Source of the DNA: Sulfurimonadaceae bacterium
Lineage (GTDB): Bacteria; Campylobacterota; Campylobacteria; Campylobacterales; Sulfurimonadaceae
Direction of reading: 5' to 3'
Assembly: GCA_026193155.1 (NCBI GenBank)
Contig: JAPHSI010000122.1
Coordinates: forward strand, 1 to 20,258
DNA: 20,258 nucleotides
Both the position numbers and the translations under genes were made by a program. Positions within the stretch are counted from its first letter, which is position 1. Each line of letters opens with the position of its first letter. Shown piece by piece: positions 1 through 7,040 of this stretch. The notes under the pieces are model-generated. The model worked only from the letters and a program-made list of their open reading frames with translations, was not told the DNA's origin and searched no databases.

Positions 1-933
1 GAAGATATAGGGATAGATAAACTAAAAGAGCTTATACAAAGTGAATATAAAAAAGAGTTTTTAACAAGCGGTGAACTTATTTTAAACAAGGGCGAGTTTA
101 ATGAGTATAGAGAACTAAAAGACGGAACTTATGCGTTTGTATACCAAACAAACTTTTCAAAACTTACAGCAGACGAGATGGATAAAATTGCGAATTTTGC
201 AACACAAAACGATGCAGAGATTAGATTTGGAATCGATCAAAACATATATATACTCGGACTCAAAGAGAAAAACTCTCCATTAGTTTCACCATCAAACAGC
301 TCAACCGTGGTAGCGTGTGCAGGTAACCTTTGTCCATATGCTGTCTGGAGTATAAAAGAAGAAACAAAATATTTACCACTAGACTTAATAGAGAAGTATT
401 CTATTTTTGTAGGTTTTTCCGGTTGTGCAAAGGGTTGTGGAAGACACCGTCATACAGATATAGGATTAATAGGACTAAAAACTAATAATTTTGGTGATAC
501 CGATGGAGGCTGCCGCATCTTTATAGGGGCTGAGCATTCATACGGTCAAAGTGTAGGACGTGAATTATTTTCAATGGTTCCTTTTGTGCATTTAAACAGT
601 GTAGTAACACTAATCATCTCTTTATTTGAAAAGAGTGGATACGGTGATTTTGAAACGTACTCAAAAGAGATTTTAAATAACTATTCAGAGCTCTTTTTAT
701 CATTATGGCATCTGGCAAATTTGGAATCAAAACAAACTATAGCACTTCCTAAACAAAGTGCAACATTAACGCAAGAAGATGAAGAAAAACTACTAAAAAA
801 TAATTTTGAAGAGCTTGAAATACATGAAGATGGTTTTAGAAAAACCATAAGTCTAAAAGTAAAAGAGCTATGGACAATAGAGGGTAAAGACCCTAACTAC
901 AAACCACCGATAAACAGGACTAACTTTCGTTAA
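1..933 (+). CDS. Siroheme [4Fe-4S] nitrite/sulfite reductase, C-terminal part (5' end outside window)
   Basis: The reading frame is open from base 1, so the ATG at 178 is internal and the true start lies upstream. The product resembles the C-terminal half of ferredoxin-type nitrite or sulfite reductases, which reduce nitrite to ammonia or sulfite to sulfide at a siroheme coupled to a 4Fe-4S cluster in the cytoplasm. The four cluster cysteines are visible: a first pair in ACAGNLCPYA (codons at 316 and 331) and a second pair in SGCAKGCGRH (codons at 424 and 436), followed by a glycine-rich stretch typical of the family. The first pair is spaced CX4C, whereas well-known members have CX5C. The end overlaps the convergent response regulator by 14 nt. 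Nitrite and sulfite cannot be told apart from this fragment; an assimilatory nitrite reductase would suit the nitrogen context, which is inference. Confidence 0.8.
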   Translation, partial: EDIGIDKLKELIQSEYKKEFLTSGELILNKGEFNEYRELKDGTYAFVYQTNFSKLTADEMDKIANFATQNDAEIRFGIDQNIYILGLKEKNSPLVSPSNSSTVVACAGNLCPYAVWSIKEETKYLPLDLIEKYSIFVGFSGCAKGCGRHRHTDIGLIGLKTNNFGDTDGGCRIFIGAEHSYGQSVGRELFSMVPFVHLNSVVTLIISLFEKSGYGDFETYSKEILNNYSELFLSLWHLANLESKQTIALPKQSATLTQEDEEKLLKNNFEELEIHEDGFRKTISLKVKELWTIEGKDPNYKPPINRTNFR

Positions 934-1594
934 GTCTGTAACCATAACCTTTAATAGTCTCTATGAGATTCTTAGAGGTTTTCTCACGCAGTCTTTTCAC
1001 AAAAGTCCTGAGTCTTTCATCACTTACACTTTTATCTTTCCACATGGAAGATTTTATATCTTCATAACTTAAGCGTCTTTCTCGTGCTTCACAAAGTAGT
1101 GTAATAAAATTTGTCTCATTTTTACTAAGTTTCACAAAACTAGCTTCTTTATAAAGTGAGTGATTGTTTTTATCAAAACTAAACTCATCACATAACTCCA
1201 AAGTCTTCTCTTGTATCTCAGCTGCAATATCTTGAATATACTCAAGTATCTCATCAGGATCGTACGGCTTTGTAAAATACTTCGTTACACCTGCATCTAT
1301 AGCACCGAATAATTTCTCTTTTTCACTAAATGCACTAAGTATTATTATGGGAATCAGTCTATCATCTAAACGTATTTTCTTTGCTAATTCGAGTCCTGAT
1401 GAGTTTGGCATCATAATATCTGTTATTATAATATCGGGAGATATTTTAGTATATAACTCATAACCCTCAAGCCCGTCATTTGCTATAATAAATGAGCGAA
1501 AATTATCCCCTATTGCACTTTTAAGAAGCTCAGCAATAGCTTGTTCATCCTCTACTAGTAAAACCTTTAAGGTCTTTAGTTTTTTATCTCGCAT
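920..1594 (-). CDS. OmpR-type response regulator (receiver + winged helix)
   Basis: A 224-aa two-component response regulator. The N-terminal receiver (about residues 8-125) has the acidic pair E15/D16, phospho-acceptor D59 in IITDIMMP, switch S87 and K109-P110. A C-terminal winged-helix DNA-binding domain (about 136-222) ends in the usual GYGYRL element. It follows the histidine kinase gene by three bases with no clear Shine-Dalgarno, which suggests translational coupling, so the kinase is the probable phosphodonor. It is the last gene of the regulatory operon that starts at 4750. Its 3' end overlaps the convergent nitrite/sulfite reductase gene by 14 nt. The target genes are not shown by sequence; the nos genes and the adjacent reductase are candidates by context only. 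Confidence 0.9.
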   Translation of the reverse strand: MRDKKLKTLKVLLVEDEQAIAELLKSAIGDNFRSFIIANDGLEGYELYTKISPDIIITDIMMPNSSGLELAKKIRLDDRLIPIIILSAFSEKEKLFGAIDAGVTKYFTKPYDPDEILEYIQDIAAEIQEKTLELCDEFSFDKNNHSLYKEASFVKLSKNETNFITLLCEARERRLSYEDIKSSMWKDKSVSDERLRTFVKRLREKTSKNLIETIKGYGYRLNES

Positions 1595-1597
1595 TTA

Positions 1598-2677
1598 CTA
1601 TGCCAAAGGTATTTTTATACTGAAGATTGTATAGTGTTTTTTACTCTTTACATCTAAAGAACCACCAAAAGATTGTTCAACTATCATCTTAGACATAAAT
1701 AATCCCAAGCCTGTTCCGTTTTTTTGATGCTTGGATGTAAAGTACGGTTCAAATATTCTCTCGATGATATCTTTTTTTATCCCACCTGCATTATCCCTAA
1801 ACTCTATCTCAGCAAACTCTTTTAATCTTCTTATGGTTATATCTACTTGACGGATTAATACGCCGTTTAACTCAAATGCATCTATAGAGTTTTTTAAAAA
1901 ATTCAGTATAACTTGTGTTAGCTCATTTGCAACACCAAGTACCTCTAATTCATCTTGTATTCTTAATTCTACATCTACCATAGAACTTTTTAATGAATTA
2001 TCCATAAGTTCAAGTGCCTCTTCAACACTAAGCTTTATGGCAAACTGTTCAACTTCTCTGTTTGGCGTAAAAAAATTACTGAAATCCTCTATGGTTTTAG
2101 ACATTGAGTTTATTATATTTTTACTCTCATCATAGTATTTTTGTACTGCTTCTTCATTAGAAAGAGCATTTTTTTTGAGATTAAATACGGTTAATGACAA
2201 CTCTGTTAGAGGTTGTCTCCATTGATGAGCGATATTTGCAAGCATCTGTCCAAGAGAAGCATGACGTGCTTGAGCAAATAAAATCTTTTGTTTTACCTCA
2301 TTTTTTTCCAACTCTTCTTTATAAAACATCTCTTTTGTAACATCATACCTGATAGCTATATATTCTATAACTTCATCATTTTCATCCAGAATAGGAATAA
2401 TTGTAGTATTTACATAAAAAGTTGAACCGTCTTTTGCTAGATTTTTAACTGTACTTTTATAAATTTTTTTAGAATTTATAGTCTCCCAAAGCTTTTTAAA
2501 ATCATTTTTATCAACATCTGGATGACGAACAATATTATGATTTTGACCAATCAATTCATCTGCCGTATAACCTGATATTTTGCAAAACTCATCATTTACA
2601 AAGGTAATAATTCCGTTTGTATCTGTCTTAGAAATTATATTTGAACTCTCTATTGCGTCTTTAAACTGTTGTAGCAT
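1598..2677 (-). CDS. Soluble PAS-domain sensor histidine kinase
   Basis: A 359-aa cytoplasmic kinase without membrane segments. An Aer-type PAS domain (about residues 8-120) contains HNIVRHPD (47-54) and a Trp in LWETI. It is followed by a short coiled coil, the H-box IAHQWRQPL with phospho-acceptor H151, the N-box around NFLKNSIDAF (259-268), and ATP-binding boxes DNAGGI, FEPYFTS and GTGLGL (321-326). The frame extends to an ATG at 2701, but the ATG at 2677 is preferred: it lies one base after the upstream stop and is preceded by AAGAAGGA at good spacing. RHPD-type PAS domains in Aer bind FAD, so a redox signal is plausible. The preceding gene encodes a membrane sensor without a kinase domain, and the two may form a split sensor. 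Phosphotransfer to the next gene's product is expected from adjacency. Confidence 0.9.
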   Translation of the reverse strand: MLQQFKDAIESSNIISKTDTNGIITFVNDEFCKISGYTADELIGQNHNIVRHPDVDKNDFKKLWETINSKKIYKSTVKNLAKDGSTFYVNTTIIPILDENDEVIEYIAIRYDVTKEMFYKEELEKNEVKQKILFAQARHASLGQMLANIAHQWRQPLTELSLTVFNLKKNALSNEEAVQKYYDESKNIINSMSKTIEDFSNFFTPNREVEQFAIKLSVEEALELMDNSLKSSMVDVELRIQDELEVLGVANELTQVILNFLKNSIDAFELNGVLIRQVDITIRRLKEFAEIEFRDNAGGIKKDIIERIFEPYFTSKHQKNGTGLGLFMSKMIVEQSFGGSLDVKSKKHYTIFSIKIPLA

Positions 2678-2678
2678 T

Positions 2679-3644
2679 TTAGTCCTTCTTCTGATTTGCA
2701 AATTCTAAAAAATTTCTTTTTAGATTTTTAAGGTTTTCGGCTGAGATATTTAACTCTTCAAGTGATTCTATCAGAATATCCTCTTTTTTGGTTAACTCTT
2801 TATCTATCTCGTCATCTTCATTCATTTCACTGATTAACTCTATAAAGTTTTCAATATCATTTTCAAGGGTATTAAGAGCTATATGAGTACTTTCAATGGA
2901 GTTGGTAGCATTTAATATTGAGTTATCTATTTTTTGAACTAAGGTATTAAAAGCATCCGTTGCAGATGCAACATCTTCTATTCTATCCATCTTTTCTATT
3001 TTTTTAATACCTATAACACTGGCATTTGAGATTATTCTTTTGGATGTAGATGTAAACTTTTGTATAAATTTTATTAAATCTTTTATCTCAGTAATAAGAT
3101 AGACTAAAAATATTACCAATAAAAAAAAGAGGACATATTCTATATCTTTATATATAGATATTTTCTCTTCTAGTTCTTCATGATATATATCAATAAGAGT
3201 ATTAAATTCAACTACTAAATCTAAGTTTAAATTATATATAGTATTGACCAGCTCTTCTAAAATTAGGCTTGAGTATGCAACTGTAACTTTATTTAAATCT
3301 CTGAAGTTTTGAACTTCTAAATAAAACTTATTCCATAAAATTACGATTTTATCACTGTGTTCTTTTAATGCTTTTGAATCTATTTTCTGTAAATTCCGAT
3401 CTCTGTTTTGCATGTTTGAGAGGAACTTCTTTATTGAGTCATCAAGTTGTTTATCAGAAGCACTTTTATTTTTATAGATATAAAAAATATTTTTGGCAAT
3501 TTCTTGAGTAAATGCTTTTTGTTGATTTATAACATTAAGCAAATTATTACTTACCCTCCTTTGTTCACTAAGGTGGTTAAATATAACAGCTATCAGTATT
3601 GAAAGCACAAAAATCAATGCAATTACAATCTTAATCTTTTTCAT
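2679..3644 (-). CDS. Inner-membrane sensor with NarX/PilJ-like periplasmic domain, no kinase domain
   Basis: A 321-aa protein with a first membrane helix at about residues 5-24, a helical periplasmic region (about 26-166) and a second helix at about 168-186. A cytoplasmic tail of about 130 residues has HAMP-like and coiled-coil character. The start of the periplasmic region (around INQQKAFTQEIAKNIF, 39-54, then a spaced helix with paired polar residues) resembles the PilJ/NarX type of nitrate/nitrite-sensing four-helix domain. It has no histidine kinase, methyl-accepting or GGDEF domain. The start codon overlaps the stop of the upstream Crp/Fnr gene (ATGA), and the soluble kinase gene follows by one base, so the three are translationally coupled. 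Likely role: signal-input subunit for the kinase. The family match is by eye and the ligand (nitrate, nitrite or another N-oxide) is inference. Confidence 0.65.
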   Translation of the reverse strand: MKKIKIVIALIFVLSILIAVIFNHLSEQRRVSNNLLNVINQQKAFTQEIAKNIFYIYKNKSASDKQLDDSIKKFLSNMQNRDRNLQKIDSKALKEHSDKIVILWNKFYLEVQNFRDLNKVTVAYSSLILEELVNTIYNLNLDLVVEFNTLIDIYHEELEEKISIYKDIEYVLFFLLVIFLVYLITEIKDLIKFIQKFTSTSKRIISNASVIGIKKIEKMDRIEDVASATDAFNTLVQKIDNSILNATNSIESTHIALNTLENDIENFIELISEMNEDDEIDKELTKKEDILIESLEELNISAENLKNLKRNFLEFANQKKD

Positions 3645-4303
3645 AGTACTTCCTCATATATAGCTTTTAACTCTTTATTATCAATAATACCTATTTTTCC
3701 ATGATCAATACTGATAATATTATTTCTTTTTAGCCTATTTAAAACACGAGATAAAGTAGCCGGTTGTATATTTAATATCAAAGAGATATCATGACGTTTT
3801 ATCTTATTGAACATTTCTAAATCATCATCTATCATTTTAGCAACTTTTGTAACTGCATCAAAGATAAATTCTCTATTAAATATATTTTGCATAACTTCTG
3901 AACGTTTTACAACCTCATTCATAAGTTGAGAACATAAAACTTTAGTGTCTAAAAATTGTCGTTTGAATTCTTTATAATCGATTTTTAATACGACAGAATC
4001 TTCTGTCATTTCTAAGTTTGAAAAAGTTGTAAGGGTATTAGAAGATGGATTATTAATATCTGAGAGTAGAGAGTCATTAGATATATGGTATAAAAAAATT
4101 TCATTTTTATGTTTATCTATCTTGTAAGATTTGGCAAGCCCGTTTACAAGAAACTCTATCGAGTCTTTATCTTGATTTTCATAGTGAAGAATATAACCTG
4201 TGGTATATTTATGCAAAGTAGAGATAGTACAAATCTTATCTATATCTTTATCATCAAGTGATGAAAAAAATTCAAGTGATTTTACTATCTCTTTTTTTGA
4301 CAA
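3641..4303 (-). CDS. Crp/Fnr-family transcriptional regulator (Nss-like candidate)
   Basis: A 220-aa regulator with an N-terminal cyclic-nucleotide-binding-like beta barrel (about 10-110), a long dimerisation helix (about 120-145) and a C-terminal helix-turn-helix (about 170-200). The start is TTG: the next in-frame Met is near residue 99, and AAGGTGA lies at good spacing upstream. Only two cysteines are present (C25, C124), so the Fnr 4Fe-4S oxygen sensor is absent; a haem/NO or other effector is possible. The recognition helix reads PATLSR where Fnr/Dnr proteins usually have a Glu before TxSR. Campylobacterota use Nss-type Crp/Fnr proteins to respond to nitrate, NO and N2O, and the location beside the nos operon fits that group. 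The operon's promoter carries the same palindrome as the nosB promoter, which suggests autoregulation; this is inference. Confidence 0.85.
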   Translation of the reverse strand: MSKKEIVKSLEFFSSLDDKDIDKICTISTLHKYTTGYILHYENQDKDSIEFLVNGLAKSYKIDKHKNEIFLYHISNDSLLSDINNPSSNTLTTFSNLEMTEDSVVLKIDYKEFKRQFLDTKVLCSQLMNEVVKRSEVMQNIFNREFIFDAVTKVAKMIDDDLEMFNKIKRHDISLILNIQPATLSRVLNRLKRNNIISIDHGKIGIIDNKELKAIYEEVL

Positions 4304-4312
4304 AATATCACC

Positions 4313-4750
4313 TTAATTTATAAGACCCTTACATTTATCTATTGATATGTCAAATCTAAAAAGAACATCTTTACTTTTTGAACTTGCATATATATATGAA
4401 GTATTAATTCCAGCTTCTAAAAATTTCCGTGATTGCTGACATACCCCTACCGTTACCGCCTTTTGCATTCTAGAATGATCCTCTTTTTTTACAGCTTCAT
4501 CACTTTTTGCACCGGTATTGATTTCAAATGAAAAAACCATAGTTACATCTTCTGCTTTAACACTTACTAATTGTGTATACTCATCAATAGTTTGAGGCAA
4601 ACCTTCGTTCATAGAAAAAGCTGCTCTTTGAGCAATCTCTTTGGCTTGAATTTTCATCTGTTCTTTTGGGAACTCACCAGTTCTTGTAGGTATCTCTTTT
4701 GCCATTATAGTTGAAACGATTATAGAAAGAACTAAAAACAAATTTTTCAT
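4313..4750 (-). CDS. Small periplasmic protein of unknown function
   Basis: A 145-aa protein with a clear signal peptide (about residues 1-17, cleavage after STIMA). The mature part is a small domain with two cysteines, C104 and C140, that could form a disulfide, and alternating hydrophobic patterns suggesting beta strands in the second half. I do not recognise the family. It is the first gene of the regulatory operon: it lies 20 nt behind the predicted transcription start and nine bases before the Crp/Fnr gene's TTG. AAAGGT is the Shine-Dalgarno. Its position ahead of a regulator, a membrane sensor and a kinase makes a role as periplasmic partner of the sensor possible, but nothing in the sequence shows this. 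Confidence 0.75.
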   Translation of the reverse strand: MKNLFLVLSIIVSTIMAKEIPTRTGEFPKEQMKIQAKEIAQRAAFSMNEGLPQTIDEYTQLVSVKAEDVTMVFSFEINTGAKSDEAVKKEDHSRMQKAVTVGVCQQSRKFLEAGINTSYIYASSKSKDVLFRFDISIDKCKGLIN

Positions 4751-4769
4751 TTTTTACCTTTTTTGAAAT

Positions 4770-4818
4770 AAAGAAGATTATACTTAAAAGTTTCTTATTC
4801 TATTTTGATATATATCAA
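4770..4818 (-). promoter_or_regulatory. Promoter of the regulatory operon with class II Fnr-type site
   Basis: On the minus strand a perfect TATAAT lies at 4782-4777, giving a predicted start near 4770 and a leader of about 20 nt before the ATG at 4750. The palindrome at 4805-4818 ends 22 nt upstream of the -10, so its centre is at -41.5, the class II activator position of Fnr/Crp proteins. No good -35 hexamer is seen, as expected for an activator-dependent promoter. The start site is predicted, not measured. Confidence 0.7.
4805..4818. promoter_or_regulatory. Fnr-type operator TTGATATATATCAA (copy 1)
   Basis: A perfect 14-base inverted repeat that fits the Fnr consensus TTGAT-N4-ATCAA in both half-sites. 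It lies in the 101-bp divergent region between the regulatory operon and the NosL-like lipoprotein gene, so it could serve both. The identical 14-mer occurs at 14208-14221 before nosB. Which Crp/Fnr protein binds is not known from sequence. Confidence 0.75.
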
Positions 4819-4852
4819 TACCTCTAAATATAAAAATGATATACTTCATTTA
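4805..4852 (+). promoter_or_regulatory. Divergent promoter of the NosL-like lipoprotein gene, possibly leaderless
   Basis: On the plus strand TATACT at 4840-4845 lies 21 nt after the palindrome at 4805-4818. This would place the start at about 4852, the A of the ATG, with the palindrome centred near -40.5. There is no Shine-Dalgarno in front of the ATG, which is consistent with a leaderless transcript. TATACT is a weaker -10 than the perfect TATAAT used in the other direction. Confidence 0.45.
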
Positions 4853-5289
4853 TGAAAAATTTAAATTACATAATCATGCTCTTATTTTTACTCTTTTTAG
4901 GTTGTAGTGAAAAGCATACGGACGGTGTTTCAGAGGTGCATTGGGATAGAGATATGTGTTCAAGATGCGTTATGGTCGTCAGTGACAGACATAATACTGT
5001 ACAAGTTAAAGATTCCAATGGAAAAGTTTATATGTTTGATGATATAGGTTGTATGGTGCTGTGGTTTGAAGAAGAACATCCTGAATTAAAAGACAAATCC
5101 AAAATTTATATTACTGATGTAAAAGACGGTTCTTGGATAGATGCAAGAGAGGCTTTTTATACCACTTCAAATGTAACACCTATGGCTTTTGGATTTTCAG
5201 CTTACAAATCAAAAAACAATACACCTAAAAATGAAGAAGTGATTGATTATAATGAGGTATATAAAAGAATTTTAAAACCTAAAAAATAG
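4852..5289 (+). CDS. NosL-like copper-binding lipoprotein
   Basis: A 145-aa lipoprotein with a signal peptide ending in the lipobox LFLGC (lipidated C18), so it is probably anchored in a membrane facing the periplasm. Likely metal ligands are visible: C36 and C39 followed by M41 in CSRCVMV, C67-M68 in FDDIGCM, and M111 in TPMAFGF. These match the layout of NosL proteins, which deliver copper for N2O reductase assembly. The FDDIGCM and TPMxxGF blocks are shared with the lipoprotein encoded at 8347-8793, so the two are paralogues. It is transcribed divergently from the regulatory operon across a shared palindrome and ends one base before the convergent second nosD. Role in Cu delivery is from family knowledge; specificity versus the other NosL proteins is unknown. 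Confidence 0.8.
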   Translation: MKNLNYIIMLLFLLFLGCSEKHTDGVSEVHWDRDMCSRCVMVVSDRHNTVQVKDSNGKVYMFDDIGCMVLWFEEEHPELKDKSKIYITDVKDGSWIDAREAFYTTSNVTPMAFGFSAYKSKNNTPKNEEVIDYNEVYKRILKPKK

Positions 5290-5298
5290 ATTATTTTT
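5282..5298. terminator. A/T-only palindrome at convergent gene ends
   Basis: AAAAATA and TATTTTT form a perfect 7-bp inverted repeat with a 3-nt loop that spans the abutting stop codons of the NosL-like gene (+) and the second nosD (-). It could act as a weak bidirectional terminator, but with no G-C pair the stem would be unstable, so this is tentative. Confidence 0.25.
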
Positions 5299-6505
5299 CT
5301 ATCTCTACGATAGGTTTTTTATCTTCCATCAAAAGATTTGGCTCTATAAAAGGAGCCAATTTTGCTAAAAAATTCATCAAACTCATAATGGGACTGGCAT
5401 AAAAAAATTTCAATTTATGATTATGATGCCATAACTGATCTGCATATTGATAAACCTGATGAGAATTATCCCCTATATTGTTAGTATCTCTATCAAAACC
5501 CATATAGTTATCCCAGTAGTTATACTCTACAAAATTTGTCTTTGAGAACCTTCCTTCTATATCTTTAACTATATCATCAATATTTCCATATATCTTATTG
5601 TGAGTTATATTATTGTCCTTTATAGATGCATGAAAATGTATAGCTTCACCATTGTATGAGATATCATTATAAGAAATATATCTTTTCATACCTTTTGCTT
5701 TTTCTTTACCATCAATATAAATCGCCTTAGCATTAAACTTTACAATATTTTTCTCAAATCTAAAGTTTGAAACACCACCTATCATAACACCTATTCCAGC
5801 TGCTCCATCTGAGCTTTTTATAGTGTTAGCTGTTACGTTGGTATCTTTTGCACCCATTAGCATTATAGATACGCTATTGTGCTTATAAAGATTGTTCTTA
5901 AATATATTCTTTTTACTTAGTGATATATGCGATGCAAACCTATTATCTTTAAAAATATTTTTTTCAAATATATTATTATGTGAATAGTCAAGGGTAACAT
6001 CCCTTGATTTCTCAATAGTGTTATCTTTAAATATATTATTATGAGAATAATAAATTTTTAGTGCATCTCCTCTAAGGGATATTGGTAGATTTTTTGAAGT
6101 TATATAGTTATTTGAAAAAATAGAGTTCTTAACCATCTCCATATTTATTCCATATAAACTATCTTTTATATTACAACCATCTATCTTTATATTAGAAGCT
6201 TTAGATATATATATTGCAGAATTCAACTCATACATTTTCCCACCACTACCAAGTATGTTAAGATTTTTCAGTGTAACATCTGAGCTGTTTATATTTATGA
6301 CGTTACCAAGTCCACTACCTTGAATTGTAGCTTTTTTATCAGTTGCTGAAATGATAGTAAGAGGTTTATTTATTGTTATATCACCACTATAAATTAAAGG
6401 AGATAATTTTATTGTTGAGTAAGCAGATGCATTATCAATTGCATCTTGCAATGGGCTTGCAAGAATACTTGATATAAAAAAGATACAAAGAAGAAAAGAT
6501 TTCAT
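5291..6505 (-). CDS. Second NosD-like periplasmic beta-helix protein
   Basis: A 404-aa protein with a signal peptide (about 1-17, cleavage after SSILA) followed by many short N-rich repeats with the NxIxxN pattern of a right-handed parallel beta-helix (CASH/NosD type). It is a paralogue of the nosD at 12146-13357: both begin LQDAIDNA after the signal and share YQYADQLW, SLMNFLAKLAPF/SLLNFLAKLAPF and a closing EDxKP segment. NosD is needed, with the NosFY transporter, to mature the copper-sulfur centre of N2O reductase. This copy is the last gene of the nos operon, nine bases behind the PAS gene and without a good Shine-Dalgarno. A duplicate with a divergent surface could serve a second NosZ or another partner, which is inference. 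Confidence 0.85.
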   Translation of the reverse strand: MKSFLLCIFFISSILASPLQDAIDNASAYSTIKLSPLIYSGDITINKPLTIISATDKKATIQGSGLGNVININSSDVTLKNLNILGSGGKMYELNSAIYISKASNIKIDGCNIKDSLYGINMEMVKNSIFSNNYITSKNLPISLRGDALKIYYSHNNIFKDNTIEKSRDVTLDYSHNNIFEKNIFKDNRFASHISLSKKNIFKNNLYKHNSVSIMLMGAKDTNVTANTIKSSDGAAGIGVMIGGVSNFRFEKNIVKFNAKAIYIDGKEKAKGMKRYISYNDISYNGEAIHFHASIKDNNITHNKIYGNIDDIVKDIEGRFSKTNFVEYNYWDNYMGFDRDTNNIGDNSHQVYQYADQLWHHNHKLKFFYASPIMSLMNFLAKLAPFIEPNLLMEDKKPIVEIEK

Positions 6506-6514
6506 AGTTTTTTA

Positions 6515-7039
6515 TTAGTAAAATCTATGAATCTCTTCCATTATATTGGCAAACTCTATATCATCACCTTTCTCTTTTAGAAAATTAATTAAATATATTC
6601 CTGAAGCATCTACCCCATCAGTTTTTTCAATCTCTAAAAGTTTTGCATATAACTCGGCAATAACAGCTAGGACATGTTTAGATATATTTTTTCTAGATGC
6701 ATGATAACCTATAATTTTTCCGGTATCTGTGTCCTTGCGAATTTCAAACTCTGTAAAAATCCAATAATATCTTCCGTCTTTAGCCATATTTTTAACAACG
6801 GCATTTATATTTTTACCTGCAGAAATTGTTTGCCAGAGAAGTTTAAAAACTATCTTCGGCATATCGGGATGACGGACTATGTTATGAGGGGAACCGATAA
6901 GTTCCTCTTCTGAATAACCAGAAACCTCTTTAAAGTAATCATTACAGAAAGTAATTCTACCTTTTTCATCAGTCTCACTTACAATATATCTCTTAGGATC
7001 TAATTCTATCTCTTCATCTATTGGAGTTGGTCTTTTCAT
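6515..7039 (-). CDS. PAS-only protein with Aer-type (probably FAD-binding) sensor domain
   Basis: A 174-aa soluble protein. An Aer-like PAS domain (about residues 15-120) contains HNIVRHPDMP (52-61), a Trp in LLWQTI (W69) and a VVKNMAKDGRYYW block (81-93). These correspond to elements around the FAD pocket of the energy-taxis receptor Aer. The remaining 50 or so residues are helical, with no kinase, methyl-accepting or output domain, so it must act through a partner. The PAS resembles that of the kinase at 1598-2677 very closely. The gene sits inside the nos operon, one base after nosL and nine before the second nosD, with AAGGAT as ribosome binding site. Likely role: a redox sensor linking N2O respiration to taxis or gene control. 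The partner is unknown. Confidence 0.85.
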   Translation of the reverse strand: MKRPTPIDEEIELDPKRYIVSETDEKGRITFCNDYFKEVSGYSEEELIGSPHNIVRHPDMPKIVFKLLWQTISAGKNINAVVKNMAKDGRYYWIFTEFEIRKDTDTGKIIGYHASRKNISKHVLAVIAELYAKLLEIEKTDGVDASGIYLINFLKEKGDDIEFANIMEEIHRFY

Positions 7040-7040
7040 A

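Noticed and set aside
2678..2701. Upstream ATG (2701) as start of the PAS kinase
   Set aside because: It lies inside the preceding gene with no ribosome binding site, while the ATG at 2677 has AAGAAGGA at good distance.
6674..6913. Plus-strand open frame antisense to the PAS-only gene
   Set aside because: It is contained in a gene with clear PAS motifs and has no promoter or ribosome binding site.
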